Shown: in pieces, positions 32,608 to 37,197 of the stretch | Numbering within the stretch: position 1 is the first letter of the stretch | Layout of the letters: every line of letters begins with the position of its first letter | Origin: Methylococcaceae bacterium | Lineage (GTDB): Bacteria > Pseudomonadota > Gammaproteobacteria > Methylococcales > Methylomonadaceae | DNA: 37,197 nt | Assembly (NCBI GenBank): GCA_013141375.1 | Contig: JABFRC010000017.1 | Span: 1-37,197 of the forward strand | Direction: 5' to 3' | Made by a program: the position numbers and the translations under genes | Notes under the pieces: generated by a model | Database searches by the model: none | What the model saw: the letters and a program-made list of their open reading frames with translations, nothing else | What the model was told of the DNA's origin: nothing

Positions 32608-35247
32608 TCATTTCTTTTTGGCCTTTTTCAGATCAACCAAAACCAGCTGTTCAGGTAACCTGTCAACACTAACGAGCACATAACCTGGGTTAACAGACGT
32701 TCCCGGTTTAACGCCAATAAACTCGGCTTTCATTACCGTTAACGGGGCGAGTTGATTGTCATTGAGTACGCGAGTTTCGAACAATTCGACTTTGCCGGCG
32801 TCTTTTGCTCGTCCGGCATAAGGCAACCTAACCAATAATTTTGATGCGCCCAAAGAATCAACCGATTGTCGCTGCTGGTCTTGCAATTGAAAATTGAACA
32901 CCGGACTGGTAACACTCCCTTGAGCAATCAGGTTGCTGGCTTTCTTGGGTTTTTTACCTGCAGGCGTCAGCTTGTAAGTCAACCAATCATTCAAAGCGAC
33001 TTCCAAACGATAATTGGGAACGATAGTCTTACTGGCACTGGTAAAGTCCAAGGCGATTGCAAGCTTGCCGACTTTATCCCCGGAAATGAGGTTGTTAAAC
33101 AAGAACACTTTGGGTGTCAATTTAGCGCTGGCAGCGCTAAAGATTGCCGCATCATCCTGGGCAACTATCTCTAAGGCCTCACCTTTGGTAACTTCCTTAA
33201 ACTCACCAGTCGCCACATCTTTAGAATTGAGCTTAAGCACCGAAGTAAAAGGATCCATCTTGGTTTCGTAAAGCACTTCATCGACATTTTCGATAATCTT
33301 GCCGTCTTTACTCACTTCAAAATACGGCATATCAAGCTTAACTACACCATCCTTCACCAAGCGGGCATAAGCGGTGGTATCGGTTATTTCCGAGACCACA
33401 CTGACATTCTTCTTACCTAAGATGCGATCCGGTTCGACAAGTGAACTTACCGAACCATTTTGTTTGCGCGCATGACATTCTTCACAAGGCATGGCGGACA
33501 CGGCAGGCCGGGTATTATGACTTATCAGATACTCGTTGGACTCCGTCCAGATCATCTGCACATCAGGCTTTGCGTAGTTTTTGCTTAACAGCAAATCATC
33601 GAAAGCCACTTTTAATGCCAGAATTGCCTGGTAAGTCTGCGGAGCACTTTCCACACCCTTGTTAACGGATAAAATCTCCTGACGGGTAATCACGCGCTTG
33701 CTGATTTTGTCCATCCAGTAATAGCGACTAGCCGGTTTGTAAGGCATCATTTTCAAACTGCCGTCTTCAGCTTCACGATAGCGATAGCGAATCTTCAAGT
33801 CTTTGCCGTCAGCCTTCAACTTGGTGATATGGCAGGTTTGGCAAGCGATCACATCAAGATGGACCTGCGTTACCTTATTTAAGGAGTTTGCAGGATAGCC
33901 CACCATGTCACCATTGGTTTTCCATAACTCACGGTGCGCATCCAGAATATTGTCATGACCTGATGGCAGTGCAGGTTTAGGCGCGCCACCAAACTTGGGA
34001 CCGTTGTGGCAATATTCGCAGGACAAGGGACCAGGCTGAAAATTAAGATCCTTACGCACATCTTCATCGGAATTACCGATCAGGAAATTATGATCAGCAT
34101 CAAGGTCTACGTTGCGAAAGGTGTCTTTATAGTATTGTTTGCTATGGCAGGAGTTGCAGTTTTCCATATAACGCGCACGGCCTTGGTCATTCCAGAGCTT
34201 GCCTTTATGCACATCATCCTGGTAATCGACGATCAATGTCCCATCAGGCGCTTTTTCTTCTTTTGATACCTCACCAAATCCATAAAAGCCGCGGCGGTTG
34301 TGGCTGGTTTTATGGCATTGCATACAATTGGTGTCACCAGGAAAGCGCAACATCGGAATTTGCACCTTCAAATTACTGTCGAAAGCGGCAGCGTTCCATT
34401 GCAATACAGGCTGGCCCTCTGCATCATTGCCACCCGGCACAGTCAACAAAGTCTTCCCATCAGCGCTTGAAGGAGACACATTCAGGAACGCAAAAATGGC
34501 TGAATTGGCGTATCGAAACAAGCCCTTATTAATGAATTGTTTGGTACGCAAATCTGTCCACTCATTTGCGGGCTTTTTAAACTTGGCAAAATCAGCATGA
34601 CAAATCATACAGTCAGGCTCAATCACACCGCTTTTTTGCCAGTTCCATTTACTTAAAACATTGCCGGGATTGTTGCTGCTGTCGCCAGTCAGCCAGTCAA
34701 AATAATCGCCATCCAATGGCTTAATTTCTGATGCCGTCATCTTTTGGTATTGATTGCCATCACGGTCTTTTTCAGCGAACCCGCCACCGTTATGGCATTC
34801 CGCACAATTTTTAATCAGGCCGGGCGCACCATAATCCAAAAATTCATTTTCGGATGCATTCACTTTTTTGGCCAGCCATTGAGGTGTATTCAATTGTCCG
34901 GGGTTATAACCACAGTTATAACCGCCGAAAAAACCGGGTGACACCAATTGATCCAGACCCAGCTTTTTGCCGTAACCATCTGCCGCCTCATCCCTGCCCA
35001 TTTCAAAATGATAGGCATGACTGATCTTGTCAATATCATGGCAACCACCACCTTCGCCGTTACCACAACTCATCCTGGTGCTGTAGGGCTTTTTGCTGTT
35101 GACTACATGCTGACCCTCTTCATCCACCAGCGGGATGGACGGATGCAATACAGGTTGATCGAACACATTTTGACCTGCCATCACAGCCAGTGACGACACC
35201 AGTAAAAACAACCCCATCAACACAACAAAAAAATGCGCCCTTTTCAT
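32608..35247 (-). CDS. Large multihaem cytochrome c (7 CxxCH plus one CX7CH) with C-terminal beta domain
   Basis: 879 residues with a signal peptide (FFVVLMGLFLLVSSLAVMA). Canonical motifs: CAECH, CMICH, CMQCH, CNSCH, CEYCH, CQTCH and CEECH (C588). Near the N-terminus, C61-GNGEGGG-C69-H70 stands where a first haem site would be expected (followed by DIDKISHAYHFEMG), but has seven residues between the cysteines. About 285 residues after the last haem contain no Cys-haem motif and look beta-rich (YRLEVALNDWLTYKL, VTSPVFNFQLQD). This part could be a substrate- or partner-binding domain. First gene of the operon. No convincing Shine-Dalgarno before ATG 35247. Function: probably an electron-transfer or terminal reductase/oxidase subunit; substrate unknown. 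Confidence 0.9.
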   Translation of the reverse strand: MKRAHFFVVLMGLFLLVSSLAVMAGQNVFDQPVLHPSIPLVDEEGQHVVNSKKPYSTRMSCGNGEGGGCHDIDKISHAYHFEMGRDEAADGYGKKLGLDQLVSPGFFGGYNCGYNPGQLNTPQWLAKKVNASENEFLDYGAPGLIKNCAECHNGGGFAEKDRDGNQYQKMTASEIKPLDGDYFDWLTGDSSNNPGNVLSKWNWQKSGVIEPDCMICHADFAKFKKPANEWTDLRTKQFINKGLFRYANSAIFAFLNVSPSSADGKTLLTVPGGNDAEGQPVLQWNAAAFDSNLKVQIPMLRFPGDTNCMQCHKTSHNRRGFYGFGEVSKEEKAPDGTLIVDYQDDVHKGKLWNDQGRARYMENCNSCHSKQYYKDTFRNVDLDADHNFLIGNSDEDVRKDLNFQPGPLSCEYCHNGPKFGGAPKPALPSGHDNILDAHRELWKTNGDMVGYPANSLNKVTQVHLDVIACQTCHITKLKADGKDLKIRYRYREAEDGSLKMMPYKPASRYYWMDKISKRVITRQEILSVNKGVESAPQTYQAILALKVAFDDLLLSKNYAKPDVQMIWTESNEYLISHNTRPAVSAMPCEECHARKQNGSVSSLVEPDRILGKKNVSVVSEITDTTAYARLVKDGVVKLDMPYFEVSKDGKIIENVDEVLYETKMDPFTSVLKLNSKDVATGEFKEVTKGEALEIVAQDDAAIFSAASAKLTPKVFLFNNLISGDKVGKLAIALDFTSASKTIVPNYRLEVALNDWLTYKLTPAGKKPKKASNLIAQGSVTSPVFNFQLQDQQRQSVDSLGASKLLVRLPYAGRAKDAGKVELFETRVLNDNQLAPLTVMKAEFIGVKPGTSVNPGYVLVSVDRLPEQLVLVDLKKAKKK

Positions 35248-35811
35248 TATTTAATTATTTATATCAACCTGTGAAAAAACAGATAAAGCACATGCAATAT
35301 AAATACCAATTCCCCCGCATGCATGCATTTAAATTCTTACATATTGATTTACCGACATAAATGGTCAGGTACCTCAACTTTTTATTCGTACAAACCCGCC
35401 TGAGTACAGACTAAAAACAAACTGCTCAGTAAAAAGTGTGTGATATGACCTGTTTTATTAAAAAAAGTGCGTGATATGACACACTTTTCATTTTTGCAAA
35501 ATCAATACCCTATTAAAACAGTAAGTTATAGATCGTGTCATAAGCATGAAAATAAGGGATATGACCTATATACAAAAGAAATCCGCAAAAATACTCGACT
35601 AAAAAGCCAAATCTACCAAGCCGTCCCGCTCTCGCCAATCCTCACTCCAAAGTCATAACAACCCCCAAGAGATTGATAAATAAACCAATTCAATCCCTCC
35701 AAGAACTTTGAGATAGTTCGCATATTATTGGAATAATATTTGCTAACAAGATTATTCTAAATCCAAAAATTTAGAGAAGAACTTCTTAAAAAACGATATC
35801 GGGAGAGATAT
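35248..35811. promoter_or_regulatory. Divergent control region with five TATGAC-core sites
   Basis: This 564-bp AT-rich spacer has no gene. Cores lie at 35444-35449 and 35475-35480 (plus), 35537-35542 (minus), 35560-35565 (plus) and 35652-35657 (minus). The first two are inside a 19-bp direct repeat, AAAAAGTGyGTGATATGAC, at 35431-35449 and 35462-35480, exactly 31 bp apart (three helical turns). The second copy is part of a near-perfect palindrome at 35463-35488: AAAAGTGCGT, then GATATG, then ACACACTTTT, with one mismatch. A self-complementary GCATGCATGCAT lies at 35317-35328. A transcription factor controlling both the cytochrome operon and the PKD gene probably binds here. Confidence 0.55.
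35708..35739 (+). promoter_or_regulatory. Candidate promoter with an AT palindrome upstream of the PKD gene
   Basis: TTGAGA at 35708-35713 and AATAAT at 35732-35737 are separated by 18 bp, a possible sigma70 promoter. The -10 lies in a perfect palindrome, ATATTATT-GG-AATAATAT (35722-35739), which could also be an operator. The distance to ATG 35812 is about 75 bp. Confidence 0.35.
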
Positions 35812-37197
35812 ATGTCACAAAATAAGTTAAGGTCGACTAAGCGACCCGGCAGGCTTGCACTGCTGACGCTTACGCCGATCATGGCGGCTATGTTAACGGG
35901 AGCACCGATCAGCGCATCGGCTGCTGCCGTTAGCGCTTCCGTCAAATACGACAAAAAATTAGATGTTGTGGTCGTTACCGGCAAAACCGACAAGACCATT
36001 ACTGCCAATTCCAAGGTTTCTGTCTACGACACTGCCAACCAAGTGTTGCTCTATACCATCAACACCAACAGCACCGGAAAGTTCAAGTTTAACTTACCGA
36101 CCACCGGCGGTGACTATGTGCCTTGCTCAGTCAGGGTTGAAACAGTCAATGCCAAAGATAATACGCAATCAAAAGTTGTACTCCCTGTAGCGGGTTCGAC
36201 CTCTTGTGCGACCTCCGTGGCTTGCGCGATTAGCAAACCTTTACAAGATACTGAAATCACTGTTGGCAGCTCCGTTGACTTTGCCGCGACCATCAAAGGT
36301 AAAAAAGGTAATACTCCTACTATCGTATGGAAGCTCGGCGATGGTTCTGCCGATCAAAAAACCAATCTGGTCAATCATAAGTTTGACCAGGTCGGCAGAT
36401 ATAGAGTCACGCTAAATGCGCTTGACACGAATGGCCTCACGCAATGTTCTGATGACGTAATCGTTTCGGTCATTCCGCCGGCTACAGCCAATCCAGGCAA
36501 AGTAACTGAACTTGATAAACCCGGCATAGCAGCTGCGATGCCTAAAGCCGATGGCACTAATGATAAAGATGCTTATGTGGTTTTGCCATTTGAGGAAATG
36601 GGCATGCAGGGCGGTAGTCAGGTTCATTTGCCCTACAACGCGATGATTAACTACAACTCATTGAATGCTCAGGTTATTCAAAAGAAAGAGCACAAGCCAC
36701 CTATCGTCACTAATACTGGTGTTGAAGTAACTTACTCAGCGGCATCTAACGCGAATGACCCTATCGCTAAGGACTCCATCAACTCCACCAGTCAAAACCT
36801 ATTCAGCGATGGTGATGTCGGTGCCAATTATGATCCCGTCACTACGATTTATGACGCAACATCCAAATTGCCTACTGATCTCAAATTTGTCGAAGGACAC
36901 GACTATAACCAGGCAATTATCCGCAAAACCGAGCAATGGGATAGACTCAAACAACCCTTTGCAGCTGCAACCGGCAAAAAACAAACCGGTACCGCCTTTG
37001 CTGAAAGACAAAGCACTTTTACTCCGGCTAAACCCGCAGAAAATCCAGATGAAGGCGTACGTGGTTATGTAGATAATGGAGCAGGTAATCGCAAGATGCC
37101 GGGCTCAGCCAACCCATACATTATTAACGAACCACAAAAACTTGATTTCAACAGCTATCAGGATGCCTTCGTTGCGCAATTTATCCCCGCCAGCGAC
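35812..37197 (+). CDS. Exported PKD-domain protein, N-terminal part (cut by window end)
   Basis: ATG 35812 follows GGGAGAGA. I translated the frame by hand for 462 codons to the window edge without a stop. The signal peptide is long: a basic start (KLRSTKRPGR), then LALLTLTPIMAAMLTGAPISASA. A beta domain follows (about 45-115: VVTGKTDKTITANSKVSVYD), resembling Ig-like surface modules. Next is a PKD domain (about 120-220) with the diagnostic WKLGDG and HKFDQVGRYRVTLNA. The region after about 225 is Asn/Thr/Pro-rich with no recognised fold. There is no CxxCH in the visible part, though C-terminal haem sites cannot be excluded. It is divergent from the cytochrome operon and shares its control region. 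Likely a secreted or surface protein; function unknown. Confidence 0.85.
   Translation, partial: MSQNKLRSTKRPGRLALLTLTPIMAAMLTGAPISASAAAVSASVKYDKKLDVVVVTGKTDKTITANSKVSVYDTANQVLLYTINTNSTGKFKFNLPTTGGDYVPCSVRVETVNAKDNTQSKVVLPVAGSTSCATSVACAISKPLQDTEITVGSSVDFAATIKGKKGNTPTIVWKLGDGSADQKTNLVNHKFDQVGRYRVTLNALDTNGLTQCSDDVIVSVIPPATANPGKVTELDKPGIAAAMPKADGTNDKDAYVVLPFEEMGMQGGSQVHLPYNAMINYNSLNAQVIQKKEHKPPIVTNTGVEVTYSAASNANDPIAKDSINSTSQNLFSDGDVGANYDPVTTIYDATSKLPTDLKFVEGHDYNQAIIRKTEQWDRLKQPFAAATGKKQTGTAFAERQSTFTPAKPAENPDEGVRGYVDNGAGNRKMPGSANPYIINEPQKLDFNSYQDAFVAQFIPASD

Overview
The window reads as chromosomal DNA of a gammaproteobacterium of moderate GC content. The best guess is a methanotroph-like member (Methylococcales, Methylobacter/Methylomonas type). 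This rests on gene content (System I cytochrome c maturation, very many multihaem cytochromes, SelO, RimK, prolyl-4-hydroxylase) and on the style of the intergenic repeats. No methane-oxidation gene is present, so the taxonomic call is only inference.

Layout. 1-551 (minus) is the N-terminal part of a porin-like outer-membrane protein, divergent from a secreted protein of unknown function (736-1497). The whole gap 1504-2266 is repeat DNA: two ~253-bp arms in inverted orientation around a 256-bp core. 2276-6573 encodes a two-component system made of a 1123-residue hybrid kinase with an NCS1-transporter-like sensor and a REC-LuxR regulator, joined by an ATGA overlap. 6688-9805 (minus) holds a MotY-N-like protein lacking the OmpA domain, a YbfF-like esterase, a DUF445 membrane protein and a 2OG-Fe(II) oxygenase. 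10181-12172 (plus) carries an OmpA-type lipoprotein with an 11-residue repeat tail, and rimK. selO lies convergent to rimK.

From 13859 to 35247 everything is on the minus strand and concerns cytochromes c. The upstream block (35247 to about 20809) has 12 tightly packed genes. Seven are multihaem cytochromes with 51 canonical CxxCH motifs between them, plus three atypical spacings (CX7CH, CX3CH, CX4CH). The other five are an outer-membrane beta-barrel protein, a NapH/NosR-like 4Fe-4S membrane protein, a 94-residue Cys-rich membrane protein, a CcmG/TlpA-like thioredoxin and a PpiC-type lipoprotein isomerase. The block ends at a hairpin terminator. It is followed by a complete ccmABCDEFGHI operon in canonical order, including a 52-residue ccmD. 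Read together, the block looks like a trans-envelope electron conduit: quinol oxidation at the inner membrane, periplasmic haem wires and a porin-cytochrome exit. Its dedicated folding factors lie next to the haem-attachment machinery.

The 565-bp gap 35248-35811 separates the cytochrome operon from a divergent, truncated, exported PKD-domain protein (35812 to the window end). This gap contains five copies of a TATGAC core, one of them inside a near-perfect inverted repeat, which suggests a shared regulator. This cytochrome locus and its control region are the strongest candidates for an under-described system.
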